Part shown: positions 55,405-63,732 of the stretch, piece after piece | Layout of the letters: every line of letters begins with the position of its first letter | Numbering within the stretch: the stretch's first letter is position 1 | NCBI GenBank assembly: GCA_937944485.1 | Contig: CALDYU010000007.1 | Location: forward strand, 87,636 to 151,635 | Length of the DNA stretch: 64,000 bases | Direction of reading: 5' to 3' | Source of the DNA: an uncultured Flavobacteriaceae bacterium | Lineage (GTDB): Bacteria > Bacteroidota > Bacteroidia > Flavobacteriales > Flavobacteriaceae | Notes under the pieces: generated by a model | Seen by the model: only the letters and a program-made list of their open reading frames with translations | What the model was told of the DNA's origin: nothing | Databases searched by the model: none | Program-made: the position numbers and the translations under genes

Positions 55405-56466
55405 TTATTGAATACTTTGTACCACTTCTTTCTTAGCTTCTTTTTTAGAGCCATCAAAACCTTCTACACCACCTACTGTAGTGTATTTCATGACATAACG
55501 TTTATCTGGGTTTATGATTTGATATGCATACTGACACATAACAGCAGCTTCATGAAAACCAGACAGAATTAACTTTAACTTTCCTTCATAGGTATTTACA
55601 TCACCAATGGCAAACACACCTGGGAGATTTGTTTGATAGTCTATTGCGTTGTTTACCTTAATCGCGTTTTTATGAATCTCTAATCCCCAATTTCCAATAG
55701 GACCTAATTTTGGAGATAGCCCAAAGAGTGGAATAAAATTGTCTACTTCTAAGTAAGTGCTTTCTTTTTCCTTATCATTATGCTTCACCACCACCCCATT
55801 TAATACATTGGTACCGTGCAATTCAGTTACCTCAGCTTCGGTCAACAATTTAATTTTACCTGACTTTGCCAATTCTGAAGCTTTCTCAACGGAATCCAGA
55901 GCACCTCTGAATTCATTCCTACGGTGTACCAGCGTTACTTCACTGGCAACATCCGCTAAGAAAATCGACCAGTCTAATGCCGAATCGCCACCCCCTGCGA
56001 TAACCACCTTTTTATCTCGATATATTTCTGGATCTTTGATGATATAGGCAACTCCCTTATCCTCGAAATTTTGAATATTTTCAATGGGCGGTTTTCTCGG
56101 TTCAAAAGAACCTAATCCCCCTGCAATTACAACAACTGGCGCATGATGTTTGGTACCTTTATTGGTAGTAACAATATAGGAGCCATTATCTTGCTTGTCT
56201 AAAGTTTCGGCACGCTCCCCTAAGGTAAAGCCAGCTTGAAAAGGCTTTATTTGCTCCATGAGATTTTCTACCAAATCACCTGCCAAAATTTCAGGAAAGG
56301 CAGGAATATCATAAATAGGTTTCTTCGGATATATTTCTGAACATTGTCCACCAGGTTGTGGCAGAGCATCTATCAAATGGCATTTCAATTTCAGTAATCC
56401 TGCTTCGAAAACCGTGAATAGCCCTGTTGGCCCTGCGCCTATAATCAATATATCTGTTTTTATCAT
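55405..56466 (-). CDS. ferredoxin--NADP(+) reductase, thioredoxin-reductase-like type
   Basis: 353 aa two-dinucleotide-binding flavoprotein: FAD motif IIGAGPTGLF at residues 8-17 and NADPH motif VIAGGGDSALDW near 152-163, with GVFAIGDVNTYEGKLKLI near the C-terminus. The CxxC of thioredoxin reductases is absent, as in YumC-type ferredoxin reductases. It should pass electrons from NADPH to ferredoxin, and so to the sulfite reductase encoded nearby. Separate from cysG by 170 bp of repeat words. Confidence 0.9.
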   Translation of the reverse strand: MIKTDILIIGAGPTGLFTVFEAGLLKLKCHLIDALPQPGGQCSEIYPKKPIYDIPAFPEILAGDLVENLMEQIKPFQAGFTLGERAETLDKQDNGSYIVTTNKGTKHHAPVVVIAGGLGSFEPRKPPIENIQNFEDKGVAYIIKDPEIYRDKKVVIAGGGDSALDWSIFLADVASEVTLVHRRNEFRGALDSVEKASELAKSGKIKLLTEAEVTELHGTNVLNGVVVKHNDKEKESTYLEVDNFIPLFGLSPKLGPIGNWGLEIHKNAIKVNNAIDYQTNLPGVFAIGDVNTYEGKLKLILSGFHEAAVMCQYAYQIINPDKRYVMKYTTVGGVEGFDGSKKEAKKEVVQSIQ

Positions 56467-56472
56467 GTTTTT

Positions 56473-56639
56473 AATAGTATTAAGTCTTAAGTAATAAGTA
56501 CAAAGCGTTTTGAAATATTTGTAATTAAAACCTCAAACTATTTATTTCAATTCTACTTTTCAGCAAGAAGACAAAGTGTATTTTCATATTTTTCTACTCA
56601 ATACTTTGTACTTCGTACTTTTTACTTTTTTACCAATTT
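56473..56639. repeat. intergenic region with degenerate AGTAC-type words
   Basis: Two clusters: TTAAGTCTTAAGTAATAAGTAC at 56479-56500 and ATACTTTGTACTTCGTACTTTTTACTTTT at about 56600-56628. No ORF. Confidence 0.5.
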
Positions 56640-57218
56640 TTACACTTTTTCAATCAATTTTTGAGTTATTTCGTTCATTTTGTCCACTTTTTGCTCAAAA
56701 TCTCCTTTTATCGTTTTTCTATAATTGTTCAAATTTTGCACCATTTTGGTTATATCTTCCGGAATTACATCCTCAAAAAACTGACGTAATCTTTTTGCAG
56801 TAGTCGGCGACTTTCCGTTTGTGGAAATAGCGATTTTTACATTTCCTTTGGTTACAATTCCGCCCATATAAAAATCACAATACGGAGGATTATCGGCTAC
56901 ATTTACCAATTTGTCAAGCGCTCTACAGTGATTGTAAACCTCAACATTAACCTCAGGCACATCTGTGGTAGCGACCACTATATGTTTTCCTTTTAAATAC
57001 TTTTCATGATAGGTATCGATTATCAGCTCTACCTTAAAGTTGGCTGCCAATTGCCTTGTTGTCTCTCGAAACATGGGAGAAACCATGGTTACCTTAGCAT
57101 CAGGACTCGATTTCGTCAAAAAGGTCAATTTTTCTTCGGCTACATTTCCTCCGCCAACGATAAGAATATGAAGCTGAGCCGTTTTTAAAAATATGGGGTA
57201 AAGATTATTTCGTTCCAT
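56640..57218 (-). CDS. precorrin-2 dehydrogenase / sirohydrochlorin ferrochelatase
   Basis: 192 aa, the N-terminal (CysG-B / Met8p-like) module of siroheme synthase as a separate gene. NAD-binding GGGNVAEEKL near residue 21, the late NVADNPPYCDFYMGG, and ISTNGKSPTTAKRLRQFFE near 130-150. It oxidises precorrin-2 to sirohydrochlorin and inserts iron. It directly follows the methyltransferase gene (2-bp gap) and supplies siroheme to the sulfite reductase. Confidence 0.9.
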   Translation of the reverse strand: MERNNLYPIFLKTAQLHILIVGGGNVAEEKLTFLTKSSPDAKVTMVSPMFRETTRQLAANFKVELIIDTYHEKYLKGKHIVVATTDVPEVNVEVYNHCRALDKLVNVADNPPYCDFYMGGIVTKGNVKIAISTNGKSPTTAKRLRQFFEDVIPEDITKMVQNLNNYRKTIKGDFEQKVDKMNEITQKLIEKV

Positions 57219-57220
57219 AA

Positions 57221-58039
57221 TTAACAGACCAATTCAGATTCACTATACTTTTCTTGAATCTCTAAAACTTGTTCACGATGGCGCACTACCTCACCAATAA
57301 TGATGATTGCAGGGTTTGCCAATTCTTGTCTTATTACTTCTTTTTCTATGGATGCGATCGTTCCGATCCCAACTTTTTCATCAGCTCTAGTACCGTTTTG
57401 AATTATGGCAATTGGTGTTTCAGATTTACCTTCATTTTTGAAAAGATCAACAATTTGCGAGAGTTTTGACATGCCCATTAAAATAACAACTGTAGCACTT
57501 GACTTTGCCGCCAATCGAATATCATTCGATAATTTATGTTCTTTTGTGGTTCCTGTAATTACCCAAAAACTTTCTGCCGAACCTCTTTTGGTTACCGGAA
57601 TGTTCTGGGCTGCCGGAACTGAAAGGCAAGATGATATTCCTGGAACCATTTCCACTTCTAATCCATGCTTAGCGGCATATTCCATTTCTTCAGCTCCTCT
57701 TCCAAAAACAAAAGGGTCTCCACCTTTTAGGCGAACGACATGTCCATGACTTTTGGCTCGACTTACAATCAATTCATTGATTTGTTCTTGTTGGTACGAA
57801 TAGCACCCTTTACGTTTCCCCACAAAAATCAATTCTGCCTGAGGTGCATATGCTAATAGTTCCTTATCCACCAAAGCATCATAAAGAACCACATTTGCAT
57901 TCTGCAAAGCCTTGATAGCCTTCAACGTAATGAGTTCCACATCACCCGGACCAGCACCGACAAGGGTAAGTTTCCCAGCCCCCTCTAGCTCCCTCCAAGG
58001 GGGAGAACTCTTACTCGGATGGATTCTTAAATTTGTCAT
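57221..58039 (-). CDS. cobA: uroporphyrinogen-III C-methyltransferase
   Basis: About 272 aa from the ATG at 58039, one base after the sulfite reductase stop (TAGCATG); the frame opens at 58060. It methylates uroporphyrinogen III to precorrin-2 with SAM. SAM-binding LVGAGPGD, then VRLKGGDPFVFGRGAEE, and GTTKEHKLS late. The first 30 residues contain the peptide SSPPWRELEGAG, encoded by a palindrome-rich repeat (57977-58010) rather than typical enzyme sequence. Confidence 0.93.
   Translation of the reverse strand: MTNLRIHPSKSSPPWRELEGAGKLTLVGAGPGDVELITLKAIKALQNANVVLYDALVDKELLAYAPQAELIFVGKRKGCYSYQQEQINELIVSRAKSHGHVVRLKGGDPFVFGRGAEEMEYAAKHGLEVEMVPGISSCLSVPAAQNIPVTKRGSAESFWVITGTTKEHKLSNDIRLAAKSSATVVILMGMSKLSQIVDLFKNEGKSETPIAIIQNGTRADEKVGIGTIASIEKEVIRQELANPAIIIIGEVVRHREQVLEIQEKYSESELVC
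57977..58010. repeat. palindromic repeat inside the cobA reading frame
   Basis: CCCCCTCTAGCTCCCTCC, then AAGGGGGAG: CTCCC/GGGAG arms with outer CCCCC/GGGGG. Similar palindromic words occur in the metH-metF gap. It is a multiple of codons and keeps the frame open, adding the peptide SSPPWRELEGA before the SAM-binding loop. Confidence 0.6.
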
Positions 58040-58040
58040 G

Positions 58041-60134
58041 CTATGCTTCTTGAAGTTCATGATTTCTAAAAGCCGCTACTTTTTGAAGAAATGCTTTGGC
58101 ATCTTCCAAATAGCTTTTGGCAAAAGTCTCAGAGGGTTCGTTTTGGTTTAGTTGTAATACTAAATTTTCAAAACCCCCTTCAATAGCTAGACGGCCTTCC
58201 TTTACGAATTTTTCATCAAAATCTTTGATAATACTATTATGCGTATTCGTTTTCGTCTTTTCTACAGTCAACAAGGCTTTTGCTGTATTCACCATCGAGG
58301 TATAGGCATAATAAATACTTGCTGCCCATTTTTGTTCTTTTAGATTTTCCTCGGCATTCTGAATTTTTTCTTCACTTTCCAATAGTAGCGTAGCAATCAA
58401 ATCAATAACTACACCAGCACATTCGCCAATTCCGATTTCCTTTTTATATTTTTCGGAGTTTCCCCAATCGATAAAATCTTCTTGGGTCAAATTGTCGATT
58501 GCAGTCAAGGGTTTTAGAAAATCATAGAAATAATGCTCTCCTTTTTCACCATAGTAATCCCCAAAGGAATTCCCTTTTCCGTTCACATTAAAATCATCAA
58601 GAATTAAACGTAAGGCTTCTGGACCCCTTCTACTTGGCACTTTTACCACTTTATCCGCAAAGCGACCATTTCCGTTGCCGTCATTACCTCCACCTAACAG
58701 AACTTGTAAAGCAGGAGCTACCAACTTATCTTTTGTTCTAATGCTCATACCTTGAAATCCAATATTTGCCATATTGTGTTGTCCACATGCATTCATACAT
58801 CCACTAATTTTAATAACTAAATCTTTGTTATTAACATAAGACGGATATTCTGTTTTGATTACTCTTTCTAACTCTTCTGCAATACCAGTACTACTAGCAA
58901 TACCCAAGTTACATGTATCAGTACCTGGACATGCAGTGATATCTACCGCTTTATCATAACCAGCTTCTACGAAACCAAGTTTTTCTAATTCTGTATACAA
59001 TACGGGTAATAATTCCTCCTTAACGAAAGGAATAACAATATTTTGACGAAGAGTCAAGCGAACTTCACCGGCAGCATATTTATCTACTAAATCAGCTAAT
59101 AAACGTGCTTCTTTAGTATAGAAATCCCCTAATAATACTTTGATTCCGATAGCAACGTACCCCTCTTGCTTTTGAGGAATTAAATTCGCTTGTTTCCAGT
59201 TTTCGTAAGCTTGCTGATCTTTAATCTCAACCGTAGGAATATCTGAAACTTCAGCAATCACTGGTTGTGGATAAGCATCTGCATCAATAGCTACTTTTTT
59301 ATAAGGAACAGCAATACGTTGCTCTTCTACTAATTCTTTAAAAGCATCCAAACCAATGTTGGCCATTAGGAACTTCATACGTGCTTTGGCACGGCTCTTA
59401 CGCTCTCCGAAACGATCGAATACACGTAAAACAGCATTCATTAATGGAATGATTTCGTCTGCCGGCAAGAACTCATATAAAGCTTCTCCATGACGCGGCT
59501 GTGAACCTAATCCACCTGCTACTAAAATCTTGAATCCACGAACTCCGTCTTTAATTTTAGCTATGAATCCTATATCATGCATGTAAGAAAGCCCTGTATC
59601 TTCATCAGTTGAAGAAAAAGAAACTTTGAACTTACGACCTAATTCTTGACAAATTGGGTTACGTAAAAACTCTTCAAAAATAGCATGAGCATATGGTTGA
59701 ATATCGAAAGGTTCGTTTACATCGAAACCTGCTGTTTCTGAAGCCGTAACATTACGTACTACATTACCACAAGCTTCACGTAAAGTAACATCGTCTTTTT
59801 CTAACTCTGCCCATAATTCTGGTGTACGATTCAAGTCCACATAGTGAATTTGAATATCTTGACGCGTCGTAATATGTAAACGTCCACGCGAATATTCATC
59901 AGAAACATCACTAATACGACGTAATTGATTCGATCCTACTTTACCATATGGCAATTTAATACGAATCATTTGTACTCCTTCTTGACGTTGTCCATAAACA
60001 CCACGTGCTAAACGTAGACTACGAAATTTTTCTTCGTCAATCTTTCCGTTGTGGAACATCTCGATTTTATTCGCTAATTCGATGATATCCTTTTCTACAA
60101 TCGGATTTTCTATTTCTGATCTAAAACTTTGCAT
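58041..60134 (-). CDS. siroheme-dependent ferredoxin sulfite (or nitrite) reductase with HEPN-like tail
   Basis: About 697 aa from the ATG at 60134 (MQSFRSEIEN); the frame opens 30 bases earlier. Two ferredoxin-like halves, GVYGQRQEGVQMIRIKLP and LTLRQNIVIPFVKEELLPVL, then the siroheme/4Fe-4S Cys motifs TACPGTDTCNLG and ISGCMNACGQHN. Sulfate-operon context favours sulfite as substrate. The last 150 residues have helices like a HEPN domain (NLKEQKWAASIYYAYTSMVN), but the RNase R-x4-6-H motif is absent. Followed directly by cobA. Confidence 0.9.
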   Translation of the reverse strand: MQSFRSEIENPIVEKDIIELANKIEMFHNGKIDEEKFRSLRLARGVYGQRQEGVQMIRIKLPYGKVGSNQLRRISDVSDEYSRGRLHITTRQDIQIHYVDLNRTPELWAELEKDDVTLREACGNVVRNVTASETAGFDVNEPFDIQPYAHAIFEEFLRNPICQELGRKFKVSFSSTDEDTGLSYMHDIGFIAKIKDGVRGFKILVAGGLGSQPRHGEALYEFLPADEIIPLMNAVLRVFDRFGERKSRAKARMKFLMANIGLDAFKELVEEQRIAVPYKKVAIDADAYPQPVIAEVSDIPTVEIKDQQAYENWKQANLIPQKQEGYVAIGIKVLLGDFYTKEARLLADLVDKYAAGEVRLTLRQNIVIPFVKEELLPVLYTELEKLGFVEAGYDKAVDITACPGTDTCNLGIASSTGIAEELERVIKTEYPSYVNNKDLVIKISGCMNACGQHNMANIGFQGMSIRTKDKLVAPALQVLLGGGNDGNGNGRFADKVVKVPSRRGPEALRLILDDFNVNGKGNSFGDYYGEKGEHYFYDFLKPLTAIDNLTQEDFIDWGNSEKYKKEIGIGECAGVVIDLIATLLLESEEKIQNAEENLKEQKWAASIYYAYTSMVNTAKALLTVEKTKTNTHNSIIKDFDEKFVKEGRLAIEGGFENLVLQLNQNEPSETFAKSYLEDAKAFLQKVAAFRNHELQEA
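60113..60134. repeat. short direct repeat, copy A (start of sulfite reductase gene)
   Basis: 22 bases at the sulfite reductase start matching 61157-61178 at 20 positions, including the ATG and seven codons. The 20 bases upstream of each also resemble one another (17 of 20 by eye). Confidence 0.9.
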
Positions 60135-60185
60135 CTTATTTTTAGTATTCAGTACTGAGTACAAAGTACAGAGTACATTTTCTTG
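60135..60185. repeat. degenerate AGTAC-word spacer
   Basis: TTTTAGTATTCAGTACTGAGTACAAAGTACAGAGTAC lies between the LRR-type gene and the sulfite reductase start. The words resemble those at 61187 and 61293. Confidence 0.6.
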
Positions 60186-61178
60186 TTATCTTCTAATTAG
60201 TTTATAAATATTATTAACACCTTCAAATTTAATAAAGTAAACTCCAGTATTAATTAAAGATAGGTCTATACGATTATCTGAAATTTTAATTTCATCTATT
60301 ACTACTCTTCCTTCAAAATCATAAATAGAAGCTTTTTTTGAGTCTAATTCAATACTAATGAAATTACCTATAACAGGGTTAGGATAGAAAACTGAATTTT
60401 GAGTAATTTCAAGATAATCATGAGTTTTTAAAGTTACACATTGAGAGGCTATTTCTTGAAATGAATTACAACCAATAGCATTATTTTGGATTGTATGTGT
60501 TAAAGTACTCCCTCTTTCACAAAAAGTTTGAAGAGCACAGTTTGATAACATAGGATTCTGTTGAACAAAAATTTCAACTATATTATCATAGTTAGAAAGC
60601 GCACTAATATCATTCAAAATTGAATTATTGAATAAATCTAGTGTTCCATTACTAACAGTAACTGCATTTTGAAGTCCATTCAAAGATTCCAATTTTTCGA
60701 AATTATTAACATCTATATTCTCACCAATAGAAAGTAAATTGGATAAACCTGATATATCTTCTAATAAATCTAATTCATCAAAAACACCAAGTAACTGTAA
60801 ATCACCACCTATTGTTTTCAAACTGGATAATCCATTCAAATTTTGAATATTTGGAACCGCTTCTATTGAAAGGTTACCTCCTATAGTTTTTAGATTAGAT
60901 AATCCATCAATATTCAATAAGTCCGTCATTCCTGAAAAATTTAAATCCCCTTCAATAATCTCAACTTGACTTAAACCATCTATATTAGTGATACCACTAT
61001 TGCCAGAAATAAAGCTTACATTTCCTGCAATAATAGTACAACCAGAAAAGTTATCTATCTCCGATTGATTATTGAAAAAAACTCCTAACGGTAAACAATC
61101 TTGAGCATAACTAGGACTAAACATTACTGCTAATACCCAGCATAAATATTTAATTATCTCTGATCTAAAATTTTGCAT
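60186..61178 (-). CDS. leucine-rich-type secreted protein with T9SS sorting domain, inserted in the sulfate operon
   Basis: About 330 aa from the ATG at 61178 (MQNFRSEII); the frame opens at 61217. After those residues comes a signal peptide (KYLCWVLAVMFSPSYAQ). Repeats of about 24 residues with NIDGLS, NLNGLSS and DISGLSN cores (about 60-215) resemble receptor L/leucine-rich folds. A terminal sorting domain starts at FYPNPVIGNF and ends GVYFIKFEGVNNIYKLIRR, typical of T9SS type A cargo. It interrupts the sulfate genes, and its first eight residues nearly copy those of the sulfite reductase (see direct repeats). Confidence 0.88.
   Translation of the reverse strand: MQNFRSEIIKYLCWVLAVMFSPSYAQDCLPLGVFFNNQSEIDNFSGCTIIAGNVSFISGNSGITNIDGLSQVEIIEGDLNFSGMTDLLNIDGLSNLKTIGGNLSIEAVPNIQNLNGLSSLKTIGGDLQLLGVFDELDLLEDISGLSNLLSIGENIDVNNFEKLESLNGLQNAVTVSNGTLDLFNNSILNDISALSNYDNIVEIFVQQNPMLSNCALQTFCERGSTLTHTIQNNAIGCNSFQEIASQCVTLKTHDYLEITQNSVFYPNPVIGNFISIELDSKKASIYDFEGRVVIDEIKISDNRIDLSLINTGVYFIKFEGVNNIYKLIRR
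61157..61178. repeat. short direct repeat, copy B (start of the LRR-type gene)
   Basis: Partner of 60113-60134, 20 of 22 bases the same. Encodes MQNFRSE here against MQSFRSE in copy A. Confidence 0.9.
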
Positions 61179-61186
61179 AATTTTAA

Positions 61187-61339
61187 TTAGTATTAAGTAG
61201 TTAGTATTAAGTATCAAGACTTCAATACAACTATTATATATTTTATTTCAAACACTCACTAAAAAGGAGGTTGTCTACTTTTACTCTAAACAAGTCTTAG
61301 TACTTCGTACTGAATACTATGTACTAAAAGCTTCGCTTT
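61187..61339. repeat. intergenic AGTAC-word cluster between cysN and the LRR-type gene
   Basis: Words TTAGTATTAAGTAGTTAGTA at 61187-61206 and CTTAGTACTTCGTACTGAATACTATGTAC at about 61297-61325. No ORF; no clean terminator. Confidence 0.5.
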
Positions 61340-62584
61340 TTACTCTATAATCCCTACCCCTGCAGTAGTATTACTTTGAGGATCGATTAAGATAAAAGCT
61401 CCATTTTGTTTATTCTCCGTGTATTTATCGAAGAAAACAGGTTTAGCTAACTTAATTTCAACCTCTCCTATCTGATTTAAACTTAACGAATCTGTAGCTT
61501 CAGCTCCTGAAAAATCAGTTGCTAATACATTGTCTACTGATTGAATCATTGCCTGAACTCTATTCACTCCATGTTGTAGCAAATACTTTGTTTTTGGAAC
61601 TAAGTTTTGACCATTCATCCAACATACCTTTGCTCTTAATTGCTTTTCCGAACTTGGTTCTTCGCCAGCTTTAACAATCATATCACCACGAGATACATTT
61701 ACATTATCTTCTAAAGTGATATTTAAAGAACTTCCTCTTCCTGCTTTATCAAATTTCTTATCGAAGAAATAAATCTCTTTGATCTTAGATTTTGTTAAAG
61801 AAGGTAATACGGTTACTTCATCTCCTACTGCAATATCTCCACCGTATAATTTCCCTGCATATCCACGGAAATCATGGAATTCATCTTTCTTAGGACGAAT
61901 AACCGTTTGTACAGGAAAACGCGCTTGGCCTGCTTCGAAAACATCTTGTGCTTTTAAATCTTCTAAGTGCTGAAGAATAGATTGCCCATTGTACCAAGGA
62001 GTATTTTCTGAACCACCAACTACATTGTCTCCTTTTAATGCACTGATTGGAATGAACGTAATATTCTGACCTTTATAGTCTGCTTTTTCTTTTAAGCGTT
62101 CGAACTCTGCTTTTATAGCATTGAACTTTTCTTCAGAATAATCTACTAAGTCCATTTTATTTACGGCAACGATCACATCTTTTACTCTCAATAGGTTATT
62201 GATAAAGAAGTGACGGTACGTTTGCTCTATAACTCCATTACGAGCATCTACCAAAATGATAGAAGCTTGAGAAGTTGAAGCTCCCGTTACCATGTTACGC
62301 GTATATTCTACGTGACCAGGAGTATCTGCAATGATGTAACTTTTCTTAGCAGTCGAAAAGTAAATATGTGCTACATCAATCGTAATTCCTTGCTCACGCT
62401 CAGCTACCAAACCATCAGTGGCTAACGAGAAATCCAAATAATCGAATCCATTAGCTTTACTACGCTTTTCGATAGCTTCTAATTTATCTGTAGTAAGTGA
62501 TTTTGTATCGTAAAGAATACGTCCAATTAACGTACTTTTTCCGTCGTCTACACTACCTGCTGTTGCTATTTTTAATACTTCCAT
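61340..62584 (-). CDS. cysN: sulfate adenylyltransferase subunit 1 (GTPase)
   Basis: 414 aa elongation-factor-like GTPase that drives the CysD reaction (ATP + sulfate to APS). G1 GSVDDGKSTLIGR (about 10-22), G3 DTPGHVEYTRN (about 90), G4 VNKMDLVDY (about 143). No APS-kinase (CysC) fusion, as expected for the APS route. The next gene upstream is cysD, 150 bp away. Confidence 0.96.
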   Translation of the reverse strand: MEVLKIATAGSVDDGKSTLIGRILYDTKSLTTDKLEAIEKRSKANGFDYLDFSLATDGLVAEREQGITIDVAHIYFSTAKKSYIIADTPGHVEYTRNMVTGASTSQASIILVDARNGVIEQTYRHFFINNLLRVKDVIVAVNKMDLVDYSEEKFNAIKAEFERLKEKADYKGQNITFIPISALKGDNVVGGSENTPWYNGQSILQHLEDLKAQDVFEAGQARFPVQTVIRPKKDEFHDFRGYAGKLYGGDIAVGDEVTVLPSLTKSKIKEIYFFDKKFDKAGRGSSLNITLEDNVNVSRGDMIVKAGEEPSSEKQLRAKVCWMNGQNLVPKTKYLLQHGVNRVQAMIQSVDNVLATDFSGAEATDSLSLNQIGEVEIKLAKPVFFDKYTENKQNGAFILIDPQSNTTAGVGIIE

Positions 62585-62734
62585 CTTATTTAGTTGGCAG
62601 TTTTCAGTTTTCAGTTGTCAGACTTAATGCTTAACAAACTTATTAAAACTAAAACTCCTAAATTTTATCTATTGTTAAATTGACTTATAACAATTGTAAA
62701 TCTCACAATTCACAACTGCTAACCCACAACTATT

Positions 62735-63637
62735 TTAAAAATACCCTTGTTGCTTACGCACTTCCATCGCTGCTTCCGAGCGCTTATCATCAATACGCGC
62801 ACCACGCTCTGAAATTGTACTTTCTTTAATTTCCGAAACTACCTTTTCGATAGATACGGCATCCGAAAGCACAGCTGCTGTACAAGACATATCTCCAACT
62901 GTACGGAAACGTACTAAACGCTCTTCTACAACTTCATCTTCTTCTCTATAAACAATATCGTCTTCAGCAGACCAGATCATACCATCTCTTAAGAAAGTCT
63001 TACGTTTGTGAGCAAAGTAGATAGATGGAATTTCAATTCCCTCGTCCTCGATATAACTCCAAACATCTAATTCTGTCCAGTTACTAATTGGGAATACGCG
63101 AACGTTTTGACCTAAATCAATTTTACCATTTAACATATCGAATAACTCTGGACGTTGATTTTTTTCATCCCACTGACCAAAATCATCACGAACTGAGAAG
63201 ATACGTTCTTTAGCACGTGCTTTCTCTTCATCACGACGTGCCCCACCAATAGCAGCATCAAATTTAAACTCTTCTAATGCATTTAAAAGTGTCGTTGTTT
63301 GTAAAGAGTTACGACTTGCATACTTGCCTGACTCCTCTTTCACCAACCCTTTATCTATATCATCTTGTACGTAACGTACAATAAGATCTGCTCCTAGTTC
63401 TTCAACTAGACGATCTCTAAATTCGATAGTTTCCGGAAAGTTGTGCCCTGTATCTACATGTAATAAAGGGAAAGGAATCTTAGCTGGCCAGAATGCTTTT
63501 TGAGCTAAACGCACCAATGTAATAGAATCTTTTCCTCCTGAGAATAATAATACAGGTTTTTCGAATTGAGAAACTACTTCACGAAATATGTGAATTGCTT
63601 CTGCTTCTAATGGATTTATATTTAAAAATTCGCTCAT
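62735..63637 (-). CDS. cysD: sulfate adenylyltransferase subunit 2
   Basis: 300 aa. PP-loop LFSGGKDS (about 31-38), then HVDTGHNFPET, and RRDEEKARAKERIFS and RTVGDMSCT late. Catalytic subunit making APS; partner of CysN. 95 bp separates it from cysH. Confidence 0.96.
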   Translation of the reverse strand: MSEFLNINPLEAEAIHIFREVVSQFEKPVLLFSGGKDSITLVRLAQKAFWPAKIPFPLLHVDTGHNFPETIEFRDRLVEELGADLIVRYVQDDIDKGLVKEESGKYASRNSLQTTTLLNALEEFKFDAAIGGARRDEEKARAKERIFSVRDDFGQWDEKNQRPELFDMLNGKIDLGQNVRVFPISNWTELDVWSYIEDEGIEIPSIYFAHKRKTFLRDGMIWSAEDDIVYREEDEVVEERLVRFRTVGDMSCTAAVLSDAVSIEKVVSEIKESTISERGARIDDKRSEAAMEVRKQQGYF

Positions 63638-63732
63638 TTTAATCTTTATCTACTTCGTGCCTCATTTTCGTTTTGCAAAGATAAGGCATGGATGTTTTTG
63701 ATTCAATTTTATTATAGCTTTAAGCTATTATC

